DNA of 64,000 nucleotides from CALVGQ01 sp031551965 (lineage in GTDB: Bacteria; Bacillota_I; Bacilli_A; Erysipelotrichales; Erysipelotrichaceae): positions 1-64,000 of the forward strand of contig JAVBMW010000020.1 of assembly GCA_031551965.1 (NCBI GenBank), in the 5' to 3' direction. Shown here piece by piece: positions 8,008-15,537 of the stretch. Position 1 is the stretch's first letter. Every line of letters starts with the position of its first letter. Under the pieces are notes generated by a model. It was not told where the DNA came from. It searched no databases and saw only the letters and a program-made list of their open reading frames with translations. The position numbers and the translations under genes are program-made.

Positions 8008-9084
8008 ATGAAATCAATCTCAATTCTTATAAAACCTGCTTCAAGTCTATGTAACCTACGATGTAGTTATTGTTTTTATCATGATGTTGCCGAAAATAGA
8101 AATGTAGCTCAATATGGGATCATGGACGATAAAACCACTGAGCAATTAATAAAAAAAGCCTTTGAAGCAGTAAAGGAAAATGGTTCAGTATCTTTTAGTT
8201 TCCAAGGAGGAGAACCTACTGTTGCAGGTTTAGCCTATTTTGAGAATTTTATCCAAACAGTTAATAAATACAAAGAAAACAGGCAAGTGAACTTTTCACT
8301 ACAAACTAACGCAACACTCATTGATGACAACTGGGCTAAGTTTTTTCATGAACAACATTTTTTGATTGGTGTATCACTTGATGGATATCAAACCAATATG
8401 GATAAATTCCGTTATGACGCTAGTAAACAAAGTGTCTATTTTAGAGTAAAAAAAACACTTCAATTATTTAAAAAATATGATGTTCAATACAACATTCTTA
8501 CGGTTGTCACTGAGTCCTTGGCAAAATCACCAAAAGCTTTATATAACTTTTACAAAGAAAATCATTTTGAGTATGTTCAATTGATTCCTTGTTTACCTTT
8601 TTTAAATGGTGATCAAAGCGAAGCTCTTACACCCAAAACATATGCATCATTTTTTAAGCAAATCTTTGATTTGTGGTATGAAGATCTACTTAAAGGACAA
8701 AAAATGAGCATCAATCTATTTGATAATCTTATTGGAATGTTTCAAACACGTGTTCCTTATCAATGTGGCATGATTGGTTCTTGTTTCATGCAACATGTGA
8801 TTGAAGCAGATGGAAGTGTTTATCCCTGCGATTTCTATGTACTGGATTCACTAAAAACCGGAAACATCAACACGGATACTTTTGAAATGACTCACCAAAC
8901 CAGTACCGCTCAGGAATTTATAAAAGAAAAGGCAACGATGTTAAAACCGTGCCTTAGCTGTCAATTTAAAAACATATGTAATGGCGGTTGTAAAAGACAA
9001 AACATTTGTTACTTAAGTGAAGAATATTGCGGATACAAAGAATTCCTGGAATATACTTTCAATCGTTTCAAACAAATCATATAA
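8008..9084 (+). CDS. SPASM radical SAM protein (anaerobic sulfatase-maturase-like)
   Basis: A 358-residue radical SAM enzyme. The cluster motif CNLRCSYC (residues 15-22), SFQGGEP, and a C-terminal SPASM region with CGMIGSCF, GSVYPCDFY, CLSCQFKNICNGGCKRQ and YCGY match anaerobic sulfatase-maturating enzymes (AslB/AtsB group), which oxidise an active-site Cys or Ser to formylglycine. The start is taken at the ATG at 8008, which has GAGG six bases upstream; the ATG at 7996 has none. No sulfatase gene is in the window, so the substrate is unknown. It follows the DeoR gene by 29 bases and probably shares its transcript. Confidence 0.85.
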   Translation: MKSISILIKPASSLCNLRCSYCFYHDVAENRNVAQYGIMDDKTTEQLIKKAFEAVKENGSVSFSFQGGEPTVAGLAYFENFIQTVNKYKENRQVNFSLQTNATLIDDNWAKFFHEQHFLIGVSLDGYQTNMDKFRYDASKQSVYFRVKKTLQLFKKYDVQYNILTVVTESLAKSPKALYNFYKENHFEYVQLIPCLPFLNGDQSEALTPKTYASFFKQIFDLWYEDLLKGQKMSINLFDNLIGMFQTRVPYQCGMIGSCFMQHVIEADGSVYPCDFYVLDSLKTGNINTDTFEMTHQTSTAQEFIKEKATMLKPCLSCQFKNICNGGCKRQNICYLSEEYCGYKEFLEYTFNRFKQII

Positions 9085-9090
9085 ATACAG

Positions 9091-9124
9091 GGCACAGTTT
9101 TCCAATCGAAAGCAGTGTCTTTTT
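9091..9124 (+). terminator. Weak intrinsic terminator after the radical SAM gene
   Basis: GGCAC (9091-9095) pairs with GTGTC (9115-9119), one G-U, with a shorter inner TTTC/GAAA pairing, followed by TTTTT at 9120-9124. The stem is imperfect. Confidence 0.45.
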
Positions 9125-9626
9125 AATTGATATAAAACAAAAGGCACTTTTCTGCTTTAGCAGCTCTATTATAAAAATCCTTTAATCTTTCAAAATAGCT
9201 CCAAACATATTGAAAAAAAATGCCTTCATCTTCATTGTTCATTACAGGATAAATTTCATTTTCAATCAAATCTTTAAAATTAAACATATTTCTAAAATCA
9301 TGTTCAGAGATATTTTGAATATGGTCATTAATTTTATTAACTTCTTCTTTTGTAATGAGCAGTGCAGGACTATATCCTACTTCTTCATCACTGATAGGTT
9401 CGCCCCCTATAACTGTCTTTAATAAAAGGTCTTGGTCATTGCTTACTCCTGCATCACCAGTAAGCATAAAATGAATAGCATGCCATGTTTTGTCAATATC
9501 CAATGTAATCTCTTCATCCACATTATCATTTTCATCATAAATCAAAGATTCCACAGATATTTCTTTATTTTTGATTTTATTTACAGTTTCTTCATCTAAC
9601 ATGAAGTAGTTTCCTATCATACTCAT
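9123..9626 (-). CDS. DUF1877 (YfbM-like) family protein
   Basis: A 167-residue cytosolic acidic protein that begins MSMIGNYFML and contains DIDKTWHAIHFMLTG, the hallmark of the DUF1877/YfbM family. Function of the family is not known. AAGGAG sits eight bases before the ATG. It is followed by the radical SAM gene on the other strand and preceded at 10 bases by adenosine deaminase, with which it may be co-transcribed. Confidence 0.8.
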   Translation of the reverse strand: MSMIGNYFMLDEETVNKIKNKEISVESLIYDENDNVDEEITLDIDKTWHAIHFMLTGDAGVSNDQDLLLKTVIGGEPISDEEVGYSPALLITKEEVNKINDHIQNISEHDFRNMFNFKDLIENEIYPVMNNEDEGIFFQYVWSYFERLKDFYNRAAKAEKCLLFYIN

Positions 9627-9636
9627 AGTGATCTCC

Positions 9637-10638
9637 TTATTTTGTCAAAAGTTGAATTAATTCCTGTTTTTCTTGATCAGAAATGAATGCAGCATCTATC
9701 GCATTTTTAGTAATCATTAGAATGTCATCTATTTGAAAATGCATATCTTTGATCGCATGTTTGATTTCATCATCAAGTGTTACATGAGAAAGTGTCATGT
9801 TGTCTGTATTGATCGTTACTTTTGCACCAGCACGATAAAGCTCAACAATGGCATGATTTTCATAAGAAGGCTGATTACGACAATGAAGATTCGATGTTGG
9901 ACATATTTCCAATGGAATTTCATTATCGATCACGAGCTGTTTTACTAGTGGATCAAGACTACAATGACCTCCATGTCCAATCCGTTTAGCTCCTAAAAGT
10001 ATTGCTGTTTCTACATTGGATGCAGGTCCTGATTCTCCTGCATGGATCGTATATGGCACAATTAATTCGATTGCCTTGTCAAATAGTGGCTTATATCCAA
10101 TAAGTGGCGATATTCCTTCAGCACCCGCAATATCAAGTGCTACTACCCCTTTGCCTAAATATTTTTTAGTCAGTAATACTGTTTCTAAATTTTCATTATG
10201 ATTGATTTCTTCTGGTCCAATGGTCATCATGCAAAGTATGAAATTAACTTTTATTCTTGGATAAAGATTTAAAGCATCCTGTCTTGCCTTTAATGTTGCT
10301 AAAACAACTTCTTCTTGGCTCATCCCTTTTTTAGTATGATGTTGAGGTGCAAAGCGAAGCTCTACATAAATAAGCCCTTGAGCTTCTAAATTACGTATCA
10401 ATGTCAAAGTCGTTTTATAGATTGCATCCTCATCTTGAAGAATTGCAATCGGTAAATCAAAACATTTTAAATATTCTTCTAAGCTAGGATTTTCACTTGG
10501 TACAGTCATTAAAGTAATGAACTTTTCAAATGATACAGAATCATCAATCAAATTCCTTTCTTTCGCTAATTCATAAGAACATTCCAAATCCATAGAACCA
10601 TCTAAATGGCAATGCAAATCAATTTTTCCTAAACCCAT
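9637..10638 (-). CDS. add: Adenosine deaminase
   Basis: A 333-residue metal-dependent deaminase with the family motifs in order: DLHCHLDGS (two His metal ligands near residue 10), TIHAGESGPASNVETAI, RIGHGGHCS, EICPTSNLHC and the metal Asp in TINTDN. It hydrolyses adenosine or deoxyadenosine to inosine and ammonia in the cytosol (purine salvage). The ATG at 10636-10638 is chosen because GGAGG precedes it; reading from a TTG four codons upstream would swallow that ribosome site. An adenine deaminase is the main alternative but the motifs fit adenosine. Confidence 0.9.
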   Translation of the reverse strand: MGLGKIDLHCHLDGSMDLECSYELAKERNLIDDSVSFEKFITLMTVPSENPSLEEYLKCFDLPIAILQDEDAIYKTTLTLIRNLEAQGLIYVELRFAPQHHTKKGMSQEEVVLATLKARQDALNLYPRIKVNFILCMMTIGPEEINHNENLETVLLTKKYLGKGVVALDIAGAEGISPLIGYKPLFDKAIELIVPYTIHAGESGPASNVETAILLGAKRIGHGGHCSLDPLVKQLVIDNEIPLEICPTSNLHCRNQPSYENHAIVELYRAGAKVTINTDNMTLSHVTLDDEIKHAIKDMHFQIDDILMITKNAIDAAFISDQEKQELIQLLTK

Positions 10639-10689
10639 AAATACCTCCAATTTTGATTATTATAGCATAAATAAACATAAAATGAATTT

Positions 10690-11154
10690 TTAATAAAATA
10701 CTTCTTTCCATCGATTATCTTCATTTTCATCTAAATTATCCTCATAGAACATTTCCAATTTATTTTCCAGAAATACATCGATCATCTTATCAAAACCAGT
10801 AGATAATTTATACTCTTTTAAATGATCTAAATTGATCCACATATTATTACCTTCATCACTTTTAGAAATTAACTCACCTTGAAATTTATGGCAGACAAAC
10901 AGAAAAACTAAGTATCTTTCTTCTTTTTTGTGATCATAACAATCTTGAAGCCCAACAAATTTAAGTTTAATGCAATCTAATCCTGTTTCTTCTTTGACTT
11001 CCCGAATTACAGAAGCAACAATTGCTTCTCCTTTTTCAATGTGGCCTCCTGGAAAAGAGATCCCCTTCCAATCCTTAATTCGATCTTGAACTAAAACTTG
11101 ATTTGACTTTGAATCAATAATCATACACATGTTTGTCAATATTACATTTTCCAT
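10690..11154 (-). CDS. Nudix hydrolase (MutT-like)
   Basis: A 154-residue Nudix protein. The Nudix box runs GHIEKGEAIVASVIREVKEE with the full GX5EX7REUXEEXG pattern at about residues 37-59, preceded by GISFPG. It should hydrolyse a nucleoside diphosphate derivative, possibly an oxidised dNTP as in MutT, but the substrate cannot be read from sequence. The ATG at 11152-11154 has GAGGG upstream; an earlier in-frame TTG is less likely. The gene starts close behind the rnf terminator, with TATAAT at 11173-11178 as a possible -10. Confidence 0.85.
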   Translation of the reverse strand: MENVILTNMCMIIDSKSNQVLVQDRIKDWKGISFPGGHIEKGEAIVASVIREVKEETGLDCIKLKFVGLQDCYDHKKEERYLVFLFVCHKFQGELISKSDEGNNMWINLDHLKEYKLSTGFDKMIDVFLENKLEMFYEDNLDENEDNRWKEVFY

Positions 11155-11182
11155 TTCAATACCCTCATGAATATTATACAAG

Positions 11183-11218
11183 AAAAAAACTCATAAATCG
11201 AGTTTCGAAATATGAGTT
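11183..11218 (-). terminator. Terminator of the rnf operon
   Basis: Reverse strand AACTCATA (11211-11218) pairs with TATGAGTT (11188-11195), followed by a run of T. It lies directly after the rnfB stop. Confidence 0.8.
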
Positions 11219-11225
11219 AATTGTA

Positions 11226-11537
11226 TTAAGCAATTTTTACATCAACGGTTTGACCATCAGGTCCTGGCGTGTTTTTAAGGTATTCTTGAATATTAGTTTT
11301 AGCTTCAGGTTTACTTGGCTTACAAAGGGCAACACTCGTTGCTTCTTTATTTACTAAAGCTTCAGCTAATCCTGCACATCCAGCATATCCACATCCACCA
11401 CAGTTATATCCAGGTAACATTCCTGTAACTGCTTCTGTACGTTCATCTGGTTTTACATAGAATACTTTATCTGCAATAGCAAGTATACAGCCTAGGACTG
11501 CACCCACTACAAGCATCATAACGATAGCTTTGATCAT
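11226..11537 (-). CDS. rnfB: Rnf complex subunit B, short form lacking ferredoxin domain
   Basis: A 103-residue protein with one N-terminal membrane helix (about 3-22) followed by the RnfB Fe-S domain: GYNCGGCGYAGCAGLAEAL and a fourth Cys in VALCKPS. This part aligns with the N-terminal third of RnfB. The usual C-terminal region with two or more [4Fe-4S] ferredoxin motifs is absent: the gene stops after about 30 further residues and no ferredoxin ORF follows before the terminator. RnfB is normally the entry point for electrons from reduced ferredoxin. It is the last gene of the operon, as expected for rnfCDGEAB. Confidence 0.85.
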   Translation of the reverse strand: MIKAIVMMLVVGAVLGCILAIADKVFYVKPDERTEAVTGMLPGYNCGGCGYAGCAGLAEALVNKEATSVALCKPSKPEAKTNIQEYLKNTPGPDGQTVDVKIA

Positions 11538-11538
11538 T

Positions 11539-11730
11539 CTAGTTTTCTCCTTTACTTAAATCATGGACTGGATGATTTTCACAAGAAGTGACTCTGCACC
11601 CATCACATTCAGCCTTCAAATTTTCACAACCTTCTGGCACTGGTGTTTTATGATTTAACCAGTAAAGTGCAGCATACATGCCTCCCATTACGGCTAGAAA
11701 CAAAAGTGCATAGATTGCATTGTTTGGCAT
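11539..11730 (-). CDS. Small Cys-rich membrane protein in rnf operon (NqrM-like?)
   Basis: A 63-residue protein with one membrane helix (about residues 5-24) and a soluble tail bearing four cysteines (GCENLKAECDGCRVTSCENH). It is placed between rnfA and rnfB with one-base gaps, so it is clearly part of the operon. By size, topology and Cys cluster it resembles NqrM, the iron-delivery factor needed for the cluster between Nqr/Rnf subunits D and E, or the FeoB-associated Cys-rich proteins. I cannot assign either family by sequence alone; the maturation role is inference from position. Confidence 0.65.
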   Translation of the reverse strand: MPNNAIYALLFLAVMGGMYAALYWLNHKTPVPEGCENLKAECDGCRVTSCENHPVHDLSKGEN

Positions 11731-11731
11731 T

Positions 11732-12304
11732 TTATACTAACCCCGCAAATCCACTGAACGCAAGTGCCATAAGAGCAGCAACAACAAGGGCAACTGGATT
11801 TCCTACAAATGATTCAGGAGTAGTAGCACTGTCTAAACGTTCACGAATGCATGAGAAGATATAAAGAATCAAGGTAAATCCTACAGGTACAGAAAATGAA
11901 TAAACTAACATTTCAACAAATGTATATCCTGCAGTAATATTTTCTAATGCAACAAATAATACAACACAGTTTGTAGTGATCAGTGGTAAATAGATTCCCA
12001 ATGCTTTATATAAAGAGGGAGAATATTTTTTAATGATCATCTCTACAAATTGTACAAATGAAGCAATTACTAGGATAAAAGTAATTAAATCCATGTATTC
12101 AAGTCCAAAAGGTACAAGTACTGCATAGTATAAACCGTATGTGAAGATTGAAGCACCTACAATTACAAAGATAACTGCAGCTCCCATACCGATTGCTGAA
12201 CTAGTTTTTTTACTAACTCCTAAGAATGGACACATTCCTAGGAATTTTGATAAAATTACGTTATTTATTAAAACAGCGCTAATAAACATAGTTACTAAAT
12301 TCAT
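11732..12304 (-). CDS. rnfA: Rnf complex membrane subunit A
   Basis: A 190-residue, six-helix membrane protein. The start segment VLINNVILSKFLGMCPFLGVSKK, containing the cysteine that helps hold the intramembrane iron centre, and GLEYMDLITFILVIASFVQFVEM are family hallmarks. RnfA and RnfE form the inverted-topology membrane pair of the ferredoxin:NAD+ oxidoreductase, which pumps Na+ or H+. It is separated from rnfE by two bases. Confidence 0.94.
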   Translation of the reverse strand: MNLVTMFISAVLINNVILSKFLGMCPFLGVSKKTSSAIGMGAAVIFVIVGASIFTYGLYYAVLVPFGLEYMDLITFILVIASFVQFVEMIIKKYSPSLYKALGIYLPLITTNCVVLFVALENITAGYTFVEMLVYSFSVPVGFTLILYIFSCIRERLDSATTPESFVGNPVALVVAALMALAFSGFAGLV

Positions 12305-12306
12305 AA

Positions 12307-12957
12307 TTATTTAGCCTCCTTTGTTTCTTTTGCTTCGGCACGTTTTTTAAGAACTGAGAATAGTGCTGCAAAACATGCAAAAGTCAAGAATGATCCTACG
12401 CTTGATCCAAACAAAGAAATTTTAAATGGTTCAAGTGCGGTGAAATTTAATTTGAAGATAACTTCGCTAGTTAATGGATTACTGAATGTTAAGGACATTG
12501 TCGCTAAAATTTCACGAACAGCAGAAACAAGAAGTAAGCTGAATGTATAACCTAGTCCCATACCCAATCCATCAATAGCTGAATCAAGAACTGTATTTTT
12601 ATTTGCGAATGCTTCCGCACGTCCTAAAATAATACAGTTAACAACGATCAATGCAATAAATACACCAAGACTGCTATAAAGATCAGGTGCATAAGCATGT
12701 AAAATCATATCAATACATTTTACAAGTGTTGCAATAACTACAATGTACACTGGAATTCTGATTTCATCAGGTGTAATTTTGCGCATTGCTGAGATGATCA
12801 TGTTTGAAATAATGAGTACAATAGTAACACTCATTCCCATTCCAATCGCATTATTGATCGTAGTTGAAATAGCAAGCGTTGAACAAATACCTAAATATAA
12901 ACTGAATACAGGATTTTCTTTTATAAAACCTGCGACAAAATTTTCTTTTCTATTCAT
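12307..12957 (-). CDS. rnfE: Rnf complex membrane subunit E
   Basis: A 216-residue six-helix membrane protein homologous to RnfA. ENPVFSLYLGICSTLAISTTINNA near the N-terminus and VVNCIILGRAEAFA in the middle are RnfE/NqrD signatures, including the cysteines of the membrane Fe centre. It pairs with RnfA in the ion-translocating core. It lies between rnfG and rnfA in the standard order. Confidence 0.94.
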   Translation of the reverse strand: MNRKENFVAGFIKENPVFSLYLGICSTLAISTTINNAIGMGMSVTIVLIISNMIISAMRKITPDEIRIPVYIVVIATLVKCIDMILHAYAPDLYSSLGVFIALIVVNCIILGRAEAFANKNTVLDSAIDGLGMGLGYTFSLLLVSAVREILATMSLTFSNPLTSEVIFKLNFTALEPFKISLFGSSVGSFLTFACFAALFSVLKKRAEAKETKEAK

Positions 12958-12970
12958 GTTTGTCCTCCCC

Positions 12971-14149
12971 CTATTTCTTACTTTCTTCTAATGCTAATGC
13001 AGATGCTGCTAGAACTGATTTACTAGTCCATGTTACACCTGTATAAACATCAACGTTAGAAACATCTTCTAACCCTGCAAACTGAGATAAGTATTCATCA
13101 GAATTAACTACACCTGCAACTTCTGGTGTATCTTCAAATACAGCGAATACTACTGAAACGATTTTTCCATCTGCAACTTCAACTTTAAGAACGTTACGTC
13201 CATGGAATCCTTCAGCTGATACTTTATAAACGTTTCCATCAACACTTTCAACTTTTGGAGATTCTGCAGAATATAAATCGGCAACTGATACATTCGCTTT
13301 TAATACTGCTTGAAGAGCCGCTAATGCTGATTTACTTGTATAAGTAACTCCAGTAATTACATCAACTTCATCATTGATTCCTTTACCAAGTAAAGTATCA
13401 AGGTAAGTTTGATCAACTGCATCACCAACACCTACTGTATCATTGAAACCAGTTAATTTAATTGAAGTCACTTGACCATCAACTACTTGAATTCTGAAAA
13501 TATTTGGTTCGTCATAGAAACCTACTGCGCTAACTTTATATTCACCATCAACAATATCCAAGATTTTTGCGTTTTGTTCGCTGAAGTCACTTGATAATGT
13601 CAATACTTCTTTAACAGGAACTGGTGTATCTGTATTAACACTAACTCCAGATAATGTTGAGAATACTGATTTAGCTGCATTGATTCCTTTTACAACTGCT
13701 GTAGAAGAAACTGTAGCCCCAGAAATCAAATCAGGACTTTCGCTTGAAGTTTTTCCGATAACTTTACTCTTATAATCCGCTTCTGAAACTTTTGATCCTA
13801 TACCACTAGTTTCTTGATGAGATAATACTTCATATCCTACAATTGTTCCTGAGTTATCAAACCCAACAACCAAATGAATTGGCGTACTGCTATAACCTGA
13901 TGTTTCAACATCAAAGACATATCCTTGATCTTTCGCAACATAAGCACCTTTTACTAAGCCTGTTTCATCAGTGTACTCAGCTTCGCTGAATGTTCCACCT
14001 GGGAAAATAACTTCTAGATTTGCTTTAACAGCTGCAATAGATTGTTCTAAAATAATTGGAGCAGTCAAATCATTCACAAATGATAATACTCCACCAGCTA
14101 CTGCACTAATGATAGCTAGAAAGAGTGTAAGTGTTATAATTTTCTTCAT
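12971..14149 (-). CDS. rnfG: Rnf subunit G with three FMN-binding domains
   Basis: A 392-residue protein, about twice the usual RnfG length. It has one N-terminal membrane helix, then a standard FMN_bind domain with the flavinylation motif LISGATVSS (Thr146). Two further FMN_bind-like repeats follow, ending in VITGVTYTSKS (Thr269) and VYTGVTWTSKS (Thr373). In RnfG the Thr of the first type of motif carries FMN by phosphoester linkage, added by ApbE. The extra motifs have Val for the usual Ala, so their occupancy is uncertain. It faces outside the membrane and passes electrons between RnfC/B and RnfD. Confidence 0.92.
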   Translation of the reverse strand: MKKIITLTLFLAIISAVAGGVLSFVNDLTAPIILEQSIAAVKANLEVIFPGGTFSEAEYTDETGLVKGAYVAKDQGYVFDVETSGYSSTPIHLVVGFDNSGTIVGYEVLSHQETSGIGSKVSEADYKSKVIGKTSSESPDLISGATVSSTAVVKGINAAKSVFSTLSGVSVNTDTPVPVKEVLTLSSDFSEQNAKILDIVDGEYKVSAVGFYDEPNIFRIQVVDGQVTSIKLTGFNDTVGVGDAVDQTYLDTLLGKGINDEVDVITGVTYTSKSALAALQAVLKANVSVADLYSAESPKVESVDGNVYKVSAEGFHGRNVLKVEVADGKIVSVVFAVFEDTPEVAGVVNSDEYLSQFAGLEDVSNVDVYTGVTWTSKSVLAASALALEESKK

Positions 14150-14161
14150 TTTCTCTTCCCC

Positions 14162-15523
14162 CTATTTCGCAGCTTCTAGCACTGTTTTAACAGCGTCAAT
14201 TACTGAATTACTAGTATAAGTAGAACCACTTATTACATCAAATTTTGAATCTAAAGTAGTACCATTAAATTTAGCTAAATAATCTGTTGTAGTCGCTTTA
14301 TCACCAATTCCTGGTGTATCTACAAAATTTGTGCATACAACGCTTTTTATAGCACCATTTTCAACAGTAATTTCAAATGTATTTTTACCTTGGAATCCTT
14401 GTGATTCAATTGTATAAACATTTCCGTTAACTGAATAGCTTGGTGCTTCAATTTCAGCTACGACCAACCCTGATCCTAGTGCAACAGCTAAGGCAACACC
14501 GATTGCAGCTAAACCACCAATCATTGTATAAGCTTTTTTAGTCATTTTAATTTGATTTCCATCACATAGTGTTTCAATGAATGGAGTTAAACAGTTCATA
14601 ATAAGAATTGAATATAAAACACCTTCAGGTAAATTAGCTGCAACACGAATAACGAAAGTAATGATCGCACATCCCATCGCAAACAAAATACGTCCGAGGG
14701 CACTTGTTGGATTTGTAACTGGGTCTGTCATCATGAAGACAGCTCCAAACATCGCACCACCAGTTAATAAATGATAAACTGGATACCAAACACCAACACC
14801 GTGCATTGTCCCTACACAGAAGGCAAGTACAAATAATGTTACACAGTAACTTACTGGAACTCTCCAGTCAATTACTTTACGCCATGCAAGATAGATCCCC
14901 ACAAGGATTATCATTGCAGCAGATGTTTCACCCATAGCTCCTGGGTGGAAACCTATAAACATATTGAATAATCCACCAAACTTGTCAAGAAGTAATCCTG
15001 AACTTGCATTGGATACAAGCCATCCGTTTGATGCCATTGTCGCAGTAGGTGTTGCTCCAGTTACGATATCTGCAGCTACAGCTGTCGTAAATGAGGCAAA
15101 CACAACAGCACGTCCTACAGCTGCTGGATTGAAAATATTTTGTCCAAATCCACCAAACACAAGTTTCGCAAAGAATATCGCAATAATAGTGGAAATGATC
15201 AAACCATAAAATCCAATGTTTACTTGGCACATCATTGTTAAAATGATTCCCGTAACCCATGGATAAGAGTGTTTTAAGCTTGATAAAACATCTTTTTTCG
15301 TTGCAAGGCACCAAATAATTTCAGTAGTACATGCAGTGACAACTGCAGTAACCATTAATAAAATAGCACGCATTGCATAAGCAACACCCATGTCAGCATT
15401 GGTGAAGTAGTACACTAGAGTTACTCCAAATACTAGAAGTAAACCAATTGTAAGCTCCATCATGATACGACCAGTGCTTAATTCATCTCGATAGTTTGGA
15501 GATGGTTTAAATGTATATTTCAT
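14162..15523 (-). CDS. rnfD: Rnf subunit D with C-terminal FMN-binding domain
   Basis: A 453-residue membrane protein. Residues 1 to about 355 are ordinary RnfD with several helices and the covalent-FMN site DIVTGATPTATM (Thr158). The last 95 residues form an extra FMN_bind-like domain after the final helix, with FDVISGSTYTSNS (Thr435) and a GFQGKNTFEITVENG strand, very like the two extra repeats in RnfG. RnfD normally ends near residue 350. The extension probably lies outside the membrane beside RnfG. The gene sits between rnfC and rnfG with 12-14 base gaps. Confidence 0.92.
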   Translation of the reverse strand: MKYTFKPSPNYRDELSTGRIMMELTIGLLLVFGVTLVYYFTNADMGVAYAMRAILLMVTAVVTACTTEIIWCLATKKDVLSSLKHSYPWVTGIILTMMCQVNIGFYGLIISTIIAIFFAKLVFGGFGQNIFNPAAVGRAVVFASFTTAVAADIVTGATPTATMASNGWLVSNASSGLLLDKFGGLFNMFIGFHPGAMGETSAAMIILVGIYLAWRKVIDWRVPVSYCVTLFVLAFCVGTMHGVGVWYPVYHLLTGGAMFGAVFMMTDPVTNPTSALGRILFAMGCAIITFVIRVAANLPEGVLYSILIMNCLTPFIETLCDGNQIKMTKKAYTMIGGLAAIGVALAVALGSGLVVAEIEAPSYSVNGNVYTIESQGFQGKNTFEITVENGAIKSVVCTNFVDTPGIGDKATTTDYLAKFNGTTLDSKFDVISGSTYTSNSVIDAVKTVLEAAK

Positions 15524-15537
15524 TTTCTCTTCTCCCC

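Noticed and set aside
14985..15314. A 109-residue frame rich in Cys/Trp inside rnfD
   Set aside because: It is an out-of-frame reading of rnfD with no ribosome site.
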